Source: an uncultured Magnetococcales bacterium (GTDB lineage: Bacteria > Pseudomonadota > Magnetococcia > Magnetococcales > Magnetaquicoccaceae). From it: a stretch of DNA of 6,965 nucleotides. Where the stretch lies: the NCBI GenBank assembly GCA_903913345.1, contig CAIWLA010000099.1, forward strand, positions 1-6,965, read 5' to 3'. Of this stretch, positions 1 to 6,901 are shown in pieces (position 1 is the stretch's first letter; every line of letters begins with the position of its first letter). Made by a program: the position numbers and the translations under genes. A model generated the notes under the pieces. That model was not told where the DNA came from. It saw nothing but the letters and a program-made list of their open reading frames with translations, and did no database searches.

Positions 1-1840
1 CCAACAATCCAACGTCGGCGGCTTGCGGCGTTCCAGAGAGAGAGGGATCACTGGAACCCCCAAAATGCAGCCAGTCCGGCAGGACGGAGCCATCCTGCAA
101 CGTTGCCGTATAGGTCAGCCTCTCCTGCGGATTCACCGTCGTATCCACATCCTGGAAGGCGTTTTTCACCTCCAGGGCACTCAGGGCAAACGTTGTTCCC
201 ATCGGGGCCATCCGGTCGGGAAGGGCATGGGCCGCAACCACTGTTGGTGCATCGTTGACATTGGCCACGCTCAGGGCAAACAGGGCGTTGGCCTGGAGGC
301 CGAATCTATCCGTTGCGATCACATCGACCGACATCGCCCCGGTATACTGGTTGACATCCCCATTGAGAGGCGTACCGCTGAAGGTGCGGGTGGTCCCGTC
401 AAAAGTGAGCCAGGCGGGCAGATCGGTATCGGTGCCATTTGCCAGCCGCAGTTTGGCACTGTAGGTCAACAGGTCACCGGGATCGGGATCCTGGAAGGCC
501 TGGGCAGAAAACGCGAAAGAAAAGGGCGCACCCTGAGTGGCGGTCTGGGTGGTCTGCGCGATCAGGGCATAATCCGGGCCGGCCACGGGGGGCGCGTCAA
601 TCTGGTTCACAGTCAGGGTGAACGCATCGGAAACATGCGCCCCCGCCTGGTCCTGGGCCGTCACCAGAAGATCCACCGAATGGTCGGCCACAGTCGGCAT
701 CCCGTAAAAGGTGCGGGTCGTCGCCTCAAAATGGAGCCAACCGGGCAAGCGGCTGCCATCGCTCAGGGTGGCTGTACAGGTGAGCGTGTCTCCATACCGG
801 GTATCGGGATCCGCAAACCGGTCGGCGGGCATGACAAACTGGAAGGAGGCGTTCTGGGTGATGGTCTGGTTGTCGATCGGATGGGCCAGAACGGGGGGAT
901 CGTTGACATTGACCACCGTCAGGTTGAAGGGCGTCGAGACACTCTCGCCCGCCTGATCGGTCACGGTCACGGTGACATGATCCAGACCGACATCCCCGTT
1001 GCCCGGCGTGCCGGTAAAGGTTTGGGTGGCCGGATCAAAGTGCAACCAGGTCGGCAGTGCCGCCCCGTTGGCACCGGAGGCCGCATAGGTCAGCTTCGCC
1101 TGATCCCATGTGTCGCTGTCTGCAAAGGTCGTCCCTGGCACCTGAAAGGTGAACGCACTCCCTTGATCGACCGACTGCGCGGAGAGGGTGGCAGAGACCG
1201 TTGGCGCATGATTGTCCACGACGAGGGTAAAGGATGTGGCAGCCTGGGCACTGGAACCATCGGTTGCCACCACCCGGATGGTGTACAGACCGGCATGACC
1301 GGTCAGACTGGTGCCGGTACTGGTCAATATGCCGGTGGTCGGATCCATCTGCAACCAGGATGCGGCATCGACCACGCTCCCGCCTGCCGTGGCGGTGTAG
1401 GTATAGGTCAGTCGGTCGCCATATTGGATGTCGGGATCCGCAAAATGGTCCACCGCCCGCAGGATCAACCCACCACTCGCGCCGGAGTGTACCGATTGCG
1501 ACCCGATGACACTGGTCACCACCGGCGGATCGTTGATATTCTGCACCAGGAACACATAGTTGACGCTGGCGGAGGCACCGGCATCGGTGGTGGCGGTGAG
1601 CTGGATGCTCATGGCCCCCACCTCCTCATTGGTCAGGGCCAACCCCTTGCTGTCCAGGGTCGTGCCGTTGACAAATTCGAGCCAATTCGGCAGATTCCCG
1701 CCACCCGTCACCGTGGCGGTGTAGTGAATGGCGTTGCCTGTCGGCAGGGCACCGGCGGGCAACGAAAAGGTGAAGGGAGTGCCCTGAATGGCAAAGAGAA
1801 AACTGGCCGTCTCGACACTGACATGACTGACGGCCTCCAG
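1..1840 (-). repeat. Tandem Ig/cadherin-like protein repeats (about 101-115 residues each)
   Basis: Five complete domains and one partial domain follow one another, bounded by NINDPP (N654), DNHAP (N763), NVNDPP (N864), NQIDAPP (N965) and NVNDAP (N1080). The spacing is therefore 109, 101, 101 and 115 residues. Recurrent internal signatures are F-A/Q-D-P/S-D, L-P-x-W-L-x-F and F-x-G-T/M-P. The first two repeats are the most divergent and lack a clear GTP motif. The repeats are diverged at the DNA level, so this is an old protein-level array and not a recent DNA amplification. Confidence 0.85.
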
Positions 1841-3499
1841 TGCGGTCAAGGTGTTGCTGTAGTTTGCCAACGCCGTGCCGGCATCCACCATCGCCGTTTT
1901 GGGTGTGGCACTGTTCTGGGTGGCTTGGGTGATAAAAGGGGTGGCACTCATACTGAACTGATCGGTGGAGGCCGTGACATCAATCCCCTGGGCCGCCGCA
2001 CCGGAGGCCGCCTTCAACGTATCCGCCGACAGGGTGATCCCGTTGTTGGGATTGCCATCGCTGTCCAACGTTTGCAGCAGGCGTGCAATATTGGTGACAA
2101 TGGTGAGATGCTGGTCCGCCTTGAGATCCGCAGAGAGGGTGGTCGTGGCGGTGTCGGCCAATTTGTCGAGGGTGACAATGGGGAGACCGCCCGTTCCCGC
2201 CGTTATATTGGCCGAGCTGATTTCACCAATTTTAATCGCGCCAACGGAAAAGGTGACCGTGTCGCCCGCTGCAAACCAGAATCCCCCACTCTGATCGGTG
2301 ACACCGCTCGTCGTGGCCGTCCGGTATTGCAGTCCCGCTACCGGACTGTCCAGGAAGGTGCCATGACGGAAATGGTGAAGGTCGGGAATGGGGGCATTGA
2401 AAAGGTCTTTGAAGGGATTGTCTCGGTGTTCCGGATCCTGCCCATCCAGGCTCACCTCTTTCAGGAGACCCAATGTCCCCTTGATCGGTTTTGAATCGTG
2501 GGAGGTGTCCCGGTAGCCATCGTGCAGGGGATGATGGCTGGACTCACCCGCTTTGTCGTGGGAGGCATCCGGTTTATGGTTGTGCAGGACCGGAGGCAGC
2601 ATGGTCTTGAAACGGTTCAGGATGGCCAGCGGGGCCTGGAAGGCGGGCTGGGGCGAGCCGTCCAGGCTGACAACGGTGGCCATGCCCGGTTGGAGCAGAG
2701 AGACCGTTCCGTGCCCATAGGCATCGGAAATATCCAACACCCCGGAGGTGTGAACCACCGTTGTCTGGCCATCCTCTGTCACCTCACCCTGCAAGGCACT
2801 CCCGCGAATGCCGATTTGGGCCGTGGGGGTCTTGATGGTGGAGTGGCGTCCTGGATGTTGATGGGCAATATCGCCGCTGGAAAAGGCAAAGGCCCCCTTC
2901 ATGACCGTGGTGGCAAATTCCCCCTGGGCCGCCGCCGGATTGTAGGCATATTTGTTCAGGACGATACGGGCACTGGTGCCCAACTGGAATTGGGTGCCAT
3001 CCAGGAAGAGCAACTGGATCTGCCCCCCGTCCGAGGTCTTGATCTCCTCCCCCTCGAAAATGTTGTCCCCCGCCTTCAGGGGACGACCCTCGCCACCCTG
3101 CTTGTGCGCGGTCGCCGAACCGCTGACCATTTTGACCGTGCCAATGGCCCCGCCACCCGTCCCGGTCGTTACGGTATGTTCCGGTACGGGACCGGCCACC
3201 AGCAACCCGGACCGTTCTCCCGGCAGCAGCAGGGCCACCGTCTCTGGCAGGAGAAAGGCTCCATTGGGGGCCGTCAGGATGGGCGGCGCATCGGTGGCAA
3301 AATAATCGGCCACCACCACCCGTTCTCCTGCCTGGCTGATGACCAGATGACGGCCCTCCTGGGCAAAGTGACCGTCCAAAAAGAGGGCGGCATCGGCCAG
3401 TTGCATCCATCCACCCGTCGCAAAAACCGCGTCACCGGACGGAAAAGCCGGTGTATGAAATGGGAGTGGGATGGTATGGGTCGCATTCGACGTGGACAT
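1..3499 (-). CDS. Giant FecR-domain, Ig/cadherin-like repeat surface protein (adhesin-like), C-terminus cut by window edge
   Basis: One minus-strand frame stays open for 1166 codons from ATG at 3499 to the window edge; the 3' end is missing. AAGG at 3511-3508 lies 8 nt before this ATG. In-frame ATG 3505 and GTG 3508 are too close to that site. No signal peptide is visible (start MSTSNATHTIPLPF). Residues 1-119 are an N-terminal module. Residues about 120-285 are FecR-like (GTVKMVSGSA, LKAGDNIFEGEEIKTSDGG, IGIRGSALQGEV). Residues 306-380 form a linker with 11 histidines. Residues about 386-495 carry GVTDQSGGFWFAAGDTVTFSVG and NIARLLQTLDSDGNPNNGI, a module often seen in bacterial adhesins. From about 555 come five complete and one partial Ig/cadherin-like repeats, with linker Asn at 654, 763, 864, 965 and 1080 in NxND/A-P motifs, plus FADPD/FQDPD and SGTP motifs typical of He_PIG/CADG domains. 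I saw only one Cys. Known relatives are secreted by type I systems and act in adhesion or biofilm; that role, and Ca2+ binding, are inferred. The secretion signal would lie outside the window. Confidence 0.9.
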   Translation of the reverse strand, partial: MSTSNATHTIPLPFHTPAFPSGDAVFATGGWMQLADAALFLDGHFAQEGRHLVISQAGERVVVADYFATDAPPILTAPNGAFLLPETVALLLPGERSGLLVAGPVPEHTVTTGTGGGAIGTVKMVSGSATAHKQGGEGRPLKAGDNIFEGEEIKTSDGGQIQLLFLDGTQFQLGTSARIVLNKYAYNPAAAQGEFATTVMKGAFAFSSGDIAHQHPGRHSTIKTPTAQIGIRGSALQGEVTEDGQTTVVHTSGVLDISDAYGHGTVSLLQPGMATVVSLDGSPQPAFQAPLAILNRFKTMLPPVLHNHKPDASHDKAGESSHHPLHDGYRDTSHDSKPIKGTLGLLKEVSLDGQDPEHRDNPFKDLFNAPIPDLHHFRHGTFLDSPVAGLQYRTATTSGVTDQSGGFWFAAGDTVTFSVGAIKIGEISSANITAGTGGLPIVTLDKLADTATTTLSADLKADQHLTIVTNIARLLQTLDSDGNPNNGITLSADTLKAASGAAAQGIDVTASTDQFSMSATPFITQATQNSATPKTAMVDAGTALANYSNTLTALEAVSHVSVETASFLFAIQGTPFTFSLPAGALPTGNAIHYTATVTGGGNLPNWLEFVNGTTLDSKGLALTNEEVGAMSIQLTATTDAGASASVNYVFLVQNINDPPVVTSVIGSQSVHSGASGGLILRAVDHFADPDIQYGDRLTYTYTATAGGSVVDAASWLQMDPTTGILTSTGTSLTGHAGLYTIRVVATDGSSAQAATSFTLVVDNHAPTVSATLSAQSVDQGSAFTFQVPGTTFADSDTWDQAKLTYAASGANGAALPTWLHFDPATQTFTGTPGNGDVGLDHVTVTVTDQAGESVSTPFNLTVVNVNDPPVLAHPIDNQTITQNASFQFVMPADRFADPDTRYGDTLTCTATLSDGSRLPGWLHFEATTRTFYGMPTVADHSVDLLVTAQDQAGAHVSDAFTLTVNQIDAPPVAGPDYALIAQTTQTATQGAPFSFAFSAQAFQDPDPGDLLTYSAKLRLANGTDTDLPAWLTFDGTTRTFSGTPLNGDVNQYTGAMSVDVIATDRFGLQANALFALSVANVNDAPTVVAAHALPDRMAPMGTTFALSALEVKNAFQDVDTTVNPQERLTYTATLQDGSVLPDWLHFGGSSDPSLSGTPQAADVGLL
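2360..2584 (-). other. Histidine-rich linker within the giant surface protein
   Basis: Residues 306-380 of the minus-strand protein contain 11 His in 75 residues. Seven fall in the first 30 (HNH, SHD, SHH, LHD, SHD), and four come later in EHRD and LHHFRHG. The segment is also rich in Asp, Ser and Lys and has no obvious fold. It separates the FecR-like domain from the GxTDxxGxF module. Metal binding is an inference from composition only. Confidence 0.6.
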
Positions 3500-3588
3500 G
3501 ATCATCACCTTGCAAGAATCGATGGTACATCTTCGGGGGTATGGCGGTTGGGCTTTTCAGCGCAATCACCCGATGCAAGTCTACCTGA

Positions 3589-3612
3589 ATTCAATCAAAA
3601 ATTCAATACAAA
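3589..3612. repeat. 12-bp near-tandem repeat overlapping the candidate promoter
   Basis: ATTCAATCAAAA (3589-3600) is followed directly by ATTCAATACAAA (3601-3612), with 10 of 12 positions identical. The pair covers the proposed -10 box and spacer. It could be a binding site for a regulator of the adhesin gene, or just low-complexity AT sequence. Confidence 0.4.
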
Positions 3613-3618
3613 TGTCAA
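3589..3618 (-). promoter_or_regulatory. Candidate sigma70 promoter for the giant surface protein
   Basis: On the minus strand a perfect TTGACA (plus-strand 3613-3618) is followed after 18 bp by TTGAAT (3589-3594), which matches 4 of 6 bases of the -10 consensus. It sits in the only AT-rich patch of the intergenic region. Transcription would begin near 3582, leaving a leader of about 80 nt before the ATG at 3499. The -35 is strong; the -10 and the spacing are less than ideal. Confidence 0.45.
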
Positions 3619-3690
3619 AATTGATCTATGTTAAGACGGCAGCGGATCCCCCTGCCTGTGGAGGCCGGGAGAGTGGTGACCAAATGGAGG

Positions 3691-3734
3691 CCAGACAAAC
3701 CAATTTTTGCTGGTTGGTGCGGTCCCTTGTCTGG
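3691..3734 (+). promoter_or_regulatory. Inverted repeat / possible stem-loop in the xseA leader
   Basis: CCAGACAA (3691-3698) and TTGTCTGG (3727-3734) are perfect 8-base complements. Just inside, ACCAA (3699-3703) can pair with TTGGT (3714-3718), leaving an 8-nt bulge at 3719-3726. The structure ends 28 nt before the proposed xseA start at 3763. It is not followed by a T-run, so it does not look like an intrinsic terminator. It might be a leader RNA element or an operator. Confidence 0.4.
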
Positions 3735-3762
3735 GGCGGCGAACTGTTGTAATCCTGTTGGA

Positions 3763-5194
3763 ATGAACCACTCGACGACAAATCCGCCTGGGGTATCCAG
3801 ACCTCGTGACCCGGATGGGCGGCCACGGGACGACCGTCTCCTGCCCTGGGAGGCGTGGCGCACCGTGACCCAGATCAACGAACAGATCCGCGATCTGTTG
3901 GAGGATGCGTTGCCGTTTGTGCGGGTGCGGGGCGAAATTTCCGACTTGCATCAGCCGACCTCTGGTCACCTCTATTTCACGCTGGTGGATGCCCAATCCC
4001 GCATTCGGGCGGTGGTTTGGCGGGCCACCCGGCAGCGGATGCGCCTGGTGCCCCGTGCGGGAGAGGTCGTTCTGGTGACCGGACGTATTGCCGCCTATCC
4101 CCCCCGTGGGGAGTATCAATTGGTGGTCGAGGGGATGCAATCGGGGGGGGGTGGATCGGAACGGGAGCGGTTTTTGCAGCTTTTTGCCCGTCTCAAGGCG
4201 GAAGGTTTGTTTGACGAGGCCCGGAAAAGGCCGCTGCCCCTTCTGCCGGAGGCCATTGGCGTGGTGACCTCGGCCTCCGGGGCGGCCATTCATGATATTA
4301 TTCGGGTTTTGGACCATCGGTTTCCGGGGTATCATCTGCTCCTGGTTCATGCACGGGTGCAGGGGGAGGGGGGCGGTGGAGGAGATTGTGGCCGCCTTGC
4401 AGCGTCTGGTGGTCGATGGTCGCGCCCAGGTGATCATTTGTGGTCGAGGAGGGGGGTCGGCGGAGGATTTGGCGGCTTTCAACAGCGAGGCCGTGGTCCG
4501 GGCGATTGCCGCTTCAACGGTGCCGGTCATCAGTGCGGTGGGCCATGAGGTGGACTTGACGCTGGCCGATCTGGTGGCCGATCTGCGTGCCCCCACCCCC
4601 TCGGCGGCGGCGGAGCGGGTGCTGCCGGAGAAGAGGGTGCTGCGGGACCGGGTGGCACAGGTCCGGCAACGGTTGGTGCGGGCGAGTCTGGCCATCGTCG
4701 GGTATCAGCGATCCGTGGTCCAACTGCGGCAGCACCGGTTATGGCATCCACAACGTCGCCTGGAATTTTTGCGGGTGCGCTGCGATGATCTCTTCCAGCG
4801 GCTCTTGTCCGCCGAGCAGCACGGGCTGACCAGTCGTCGGCAGCGGGTGAACGATCTGCGCAATCGTTTGGCGGTTTGGGGTGGCGGTGCCGTCATGGGG
4901 TTGTTTCGCACCCGGCTGGAACGGGTGCGTGATCGTCTGGCACGGGCGGGACGGCACCATCTGGACCGTCGCCGGGAGCGGGTTGATAGGGTGGTGGGCC
5001 GATTGCAAGGGGTGTCGCCGTTGGCGGTGTTGCAGCGGGGCTATGCCCTGGTCTATGACCAGAACGGTCGAATGGCCCGGAATACCGATGGTTTGCAGGT
5101 TGGCGACCCGCTGCGGGTGGTTTTGGCCCGTGGGGAACTGGAAACCGTCATTCAGCGCATTCAGGAGAGGCCATGTTCCGATTCTTCCTCTTGA
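3763..5194 (+). CDS. xseA: Exodeoxyribonuclease VII large subunit, interrupted by a +1 frameshift
   Basis: This is the catalytic subunit of exonuclease VII, which with XseB degrades single-stranded DNA to oligonucleotides in repair. The joined frames give 476 residues (E. coli XseA is 456). An N-terminal OB-fold spans about 45-125 (FVRVRGEISDLHQPTSGHLYFTL). The catalytic domain follows, with GVVTSASGAAIHDIIRVL (166-183), GRGGGSAEDLAAFN (227-240), VPVISAVGHEVD (253-264) and LRAPTPSAAAE (274-284). Then come an Arg-rich helical stretch and the usual C-terminal QRGYALV region. I chose ATG 3763 because family similarity starts soon after it; the upstream extension to 3628 looks non-coding. The ribosome site is weak (TTGGA). 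The frame moves from that of 3763 to that of 4373 within the G6 run at 4368-4373; removing one G restores VQGEGAVEEIV. As written, the first frame stops at 4546-4548 after 261 residues, which would lose much of the catalytic domain. No xseB is visible in the window. Confidence 0.9.
4368..4373 (+). other. Frameshift site in xseA (G6 homopolymer)
   Basis: The run is preceded by a G5 run (4362-4366) and a single A. Upstream, the frame reads V-Q-G-E-G (4357-4371). The conserved sequence resumes at GCG 4373 as A-V-E-E-I. Exactly one extra G therefore accounts for the break. It may be a sequencing or assembly error, a real mutation, or a slippery site. Confidence 0.85.
5163..5170 (+). promoter_or_regulatory. 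Strong ribosome binding site for the M23 peptidase inside the xseA 3' end
   Basis: AGGAGAGG lies 2 nt before ATG 5173 (5-9 nt measured from its core). It sits within the last codons of xseA, so the peptidase is probably translated by coupling or reinitiation on the same mRNA. Confidence 0.7.
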
Positions 5195-6021
5195 TCTTTT
5201 CCCTGCTGCTGGCCGTTGAGGGGTGGGGTGCCGGGTTGTCGCTCTCTGCGCCGTTGGCCATCGGGACGGCGGTCTGGTTGCAGGTCACGGAGGTGCCCCC
5301 CGGTTCCCGACTCTCCGGGACGCTCAATGGGGTCTCTTTCCCCTTCACGACGGACCATCGTGCCCTGTTATCCCTGGATATGGAGGCGAAACCGGGTCCC
5401 GTGGTGTTGCAGGTATGGCTGGATCCGCCACAGGGAAAACAGGTGGTATTGACCCAGGCGTATCCGGTCGCGCCACGTCACTATCAGGAGGAGCAGATAA
5501 CCCTTTCCAAGGAAAAGGTGGATCTGGCCCCGAAGGTGTTGGCGCGGGCGGCGGAGGAGACGGCGGCGATTGCCGCCACTCTCCATCGGCGCGGGGGTCG
5601 GGTGGGGTATGAGTCGGGGTTTCGGCAACCGGTGGAGGGGCGATTTTCGGGGGTTTTTGGCAGTCGGCGGGTGCTCAACGGCCAGCCGCGCCGTCCCCAC
5701 AATGGGGTGGATATTGCCGCGCCGCAGGGGACGCCGGTGGTGGCCACGGCCTCTGGTACGGTGGCTCTGGTTGGGCGGGACTATTTTTTTACCGGGAACA
5801 CCCTGGTATTGGACCATGGGGATGGGGTGATCTCCCTGTATGCCCACCTGGACAGTGTGGCGGTGCAACCGGGGGAGTGGGTGGCGGGGGGGGCGGTGAT
5901 CGGCGCGGTTGGCATGACCGGTCGTGCCACGGGGCCGCATCTGCACTGGGGGGTGGTGGTCCGGCAGGATCGGGTGGATCCGGTGTTGTTGCCGGGGGTT
6001 CGTCCGGCGGGGGTTCCGTAG
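5173..6021 (+). CDS. Secreted M23-family (LytM-type) peptidoglycan metallopeptidase
   Basis: This 282-residue protein is a probable zinc endopeptidase that cuts peptidoglycan cross-links in the periplasm, or a related envelope factor. Residues 1-20 form a signal peptide (MFRFFLLIFSLLLAVEGWGA, with likely cleavage near GWGA-G). Residues about 22-105 are a beta-rich N-terminal domain, and 108-145 a charged Ala-rich helical linker. The M23 domain follows from about 150 (FSGVFGSRRVLNGQPRRPHNGVD). All the expected active-site residues are present: H176 and D180 in HxxxD, H225 in YAHLDS, and H256/H258 in HLHWG. By LytM analogy H176, D180 and H258 bind zinc, and H225 and H256 assist catalysis. The complete site argues for an active enzyme and not an EnvC/NlpD-type degenerate activator. 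The start overlaps the xseA end by 22 bp, indicating an operon. A G8 run (5886-5893) inside the domain does not disturb the frame. Confidence 0.92.
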   Translation: MFRFFLLIFSLLLAVEGWGAGLSLSAPLAIGTAVWLQVTEVPPGSRLSGTLNGVSFPFTTDHRALLSLDMEAKPGPVVLQVWLDPPQGKQVVLTQAYPVAPRHYQEEQITLSKEKVDLAPKVLARAAEETAAIAATLHRRGGRVGYESGFRQPVEGRFSGVFGSRRVLNGQPRRPHNGVDIAAPQGTPVVATASGTVALVGRDYFFTGNTLVLDHGDGVISLYAHLDSVAVQPGEWVAGGAVIGAVGMTGRATGPHLHWGVVVRQDRVDPVLLPGVRPAGVP

Positions 6022-6162
6022 TCGTGTTGCAGGGAGAGGGTTTACAGGAGGAATTATTTGATTTCCCTGCCGGGATCTCAGAGTGTATGATGGTGTTGGA
6101 AAATGGGATCATGTCGTGTTTGCAAGAACTGAAACAAATATTGGGATGAAAAGGGGTCGCCC
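6022..6162 (+). other. Spacer between M23 peptidase and antitoxin; no convincing gene
   Basis: This 141-bp gap holds a perfect AGGAGG at 6046-6051. Six nt later a TTG opens a 10-codon frame (6058-6090) whose TGA overlaps an ATG at 6087 (ATGA). That ATG opens a 20-codon frame ending at 6149. A longer reading of the same frame from GTG 6024 gives 41 codons. I recognise no family in any of these; it is not a convincing XseB. No terminator hairpin is evident, so the toxin-antitoxin genes may be read through from xseA. Confidence 0.4.
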
Positions 6163-6465
6163 ATGAATACCGCCGAACGCATCTATGCCGAAGTCCGGTG
6201 TCTGCCCGAGGCGTTGGCGGATCGGGTGCTGGATTTTGTGCTGTTCCTGGGGCAGAAGCATGCCCCGATCAGAGGGCTTGCCACGCAGGATGGAACCCAA
6301 GAGTTACCCGATGAAGGGCGACATAGGGCCGTTGATGCGCAGGAAAGTGACTTGAAACCGGTCAAGGAGGCTATCGCCGAATTGATGGCAAATACTTTCC
6401 CACTCAAAGAGGGTGCTTTGCCCATAAAAAGAGATGACTTGTATGATCGATCCTGTCTTCGTTGA
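6163..6465 (+). CDS. DUF2281-type (VapB-like) antitoxin
   Basis: This 100-residue protein begins MNTAERIYAEVRCLPEALADRVLDFVLFL, which matches the N-terminal pattern of DUF2281 proteins (an amphipathic IY-x2-V-x2-LPE-x3-EVLDFV helix pair). These are found as antitoxins beside PIN toxins. The middle (about 37-65) is polar and probably disordered. The C-terminal part (about 66-100, ending KRDDLYDRSCLR) resembles the toxin-wrapping tail seen in many type II antitoxins. AAGGGG at 6151-6156 lies 6 nt before the ATG and supports the start. The 3' end overlaps the toxin start by about 23-32 bp. The expected role is to bind and neutralise the PIN toxin and repress its own promoter; this is inferred from family and context. 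The N-terminal assignment is by recall of the family pattern. Confidence 0.75.
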   Translation: MNTAERIYAEVRCLPEALADRVLDFVLFLGQKHAPIRGLATQDGTQELPDEGRHRAVDAQESDLKPVKEAIAELMANTFPLKEGALPIKRDDLYDRSCLR

Positions 6466-6862
6466 TACCAATATCTGGGTTTATTCGCTGACTCTGTCTG
6501 ATGACCGAAGGCACGAGTTGGCCAGGCGTTGGTTGGCGATGCTTCAGTCAAGACCGAGAATCAATGGTCAGGTAGTCAGGGAAGTTGGGCGAATATTGAA
6601 TGTCAAGGCCAAAGTGGGTGAAGCGGAGATACGACAGGCCATTGGGCAATTGTACGTCGCCTGTCATGTTGTGCCGGATTCCTTGGAGGTGTATCTGCTG
6701 GCCTCCCGGCTTCGTGATGTTCACGCTTTCAACTACTGGGACAGCCTGATTGTCGCTGCTGCGTTGGAAGCGGGTTGCGCGACACTCTATACTGAGGATA
6801 TGCAGCATGGTCAGGTGATTGATGGGAGATTGACCATCATCAACCCGTTCAGGGATGGGTGA
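6443..6862 (+). CDS. PIN-domain toxin, VapC-like ribonuclease
   Basis: This 139-residue protein covers a single PIN domain, the usual length for VapC-type toxins. These are Mg2+-dependent RNases that cut tRNA or rRNA and stop growth when free of antitoxin. The acidic active site is complete: D8 in FVDTNIWVYS, E47 in QVVREVGRIL, D100 in FNYWDSLIVAAAL and D119 in LYTEDMQHG. The C-terminus (IINPFRDG) is typical of the family. ATG 6443 gives the canonical MIDPVFVDTN start; ATG 6434 in the same frame would add three residues (MTC). Either start overlaps the end of the antitoxin gene, the classic arrangement for coupled expression. The RNA target cannot be told from the sequence. Confidence 0.9.
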   Translation: MIDPVFVDTNIWVYSLTLSDDRRHELARRWLAMLQSRPRINGQVVREVGRILNVKAKVGEAEIRQAIGQLYVACHVVPDSLEVYLLASRLRDVHAFNYWDSLIVAAALEAGCATLYTEDMQHGQVIDGRLTIINPFRDG

Positions 6863-6901
6863 TGGACGTATGAAGGGTAGGTGATGCGGGTGGATTTTTT
6901 T

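Noticed and set aside
1..1840. DNA-level tandem repeats or a CRISPR-like array in the repeat region
   Set aside because: The periodicity is about 300-345 bp and is conserved only at the protein level; the DNA copies are strongly diverged and there are no short identical repeats with spacers.
23..3634. Two very long plus-strand frames (823 and 378 codons) covering almost the whole adhesin region
   Set aside because: They are antisense shadows in codon phase with the minus-strand gene. Stops there need TTA, CTA or TCA codons in the real gene, which are rare at this GC content; the one stop between them (2492-2494) is a TCA serine codon. Their translations are low-complexity Gly/Arg/His-rich with no family resemblance, whereas the minus strand gives clear FecR and Ig-like motifs.
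3628..3762. Upstream extension of the xseA frame by 45 codons to ATG 3628
   Set aside because: The added residues have no similarity to XseA N-termini, and they overlap the leader inverted repeat. ATG 3763 is closer to the family's usual start.
3631..4695. Minus-strand 354-codon frame opposite xseA
   Set aside because: Shadow of xseA; Arg/Pro/His-rich translation without recognisable motifs, while the plus strand carries conserved ExoVII motifs.
6024..6149. Possible XseB (exonuclease VII small subunit) downstream of the peptidase
   Set aside because: The 41-codon frame is shorter than XseB (about 70-80 residues) and shares only a short LENG-like string. The start, helix pattern and length do not fit.
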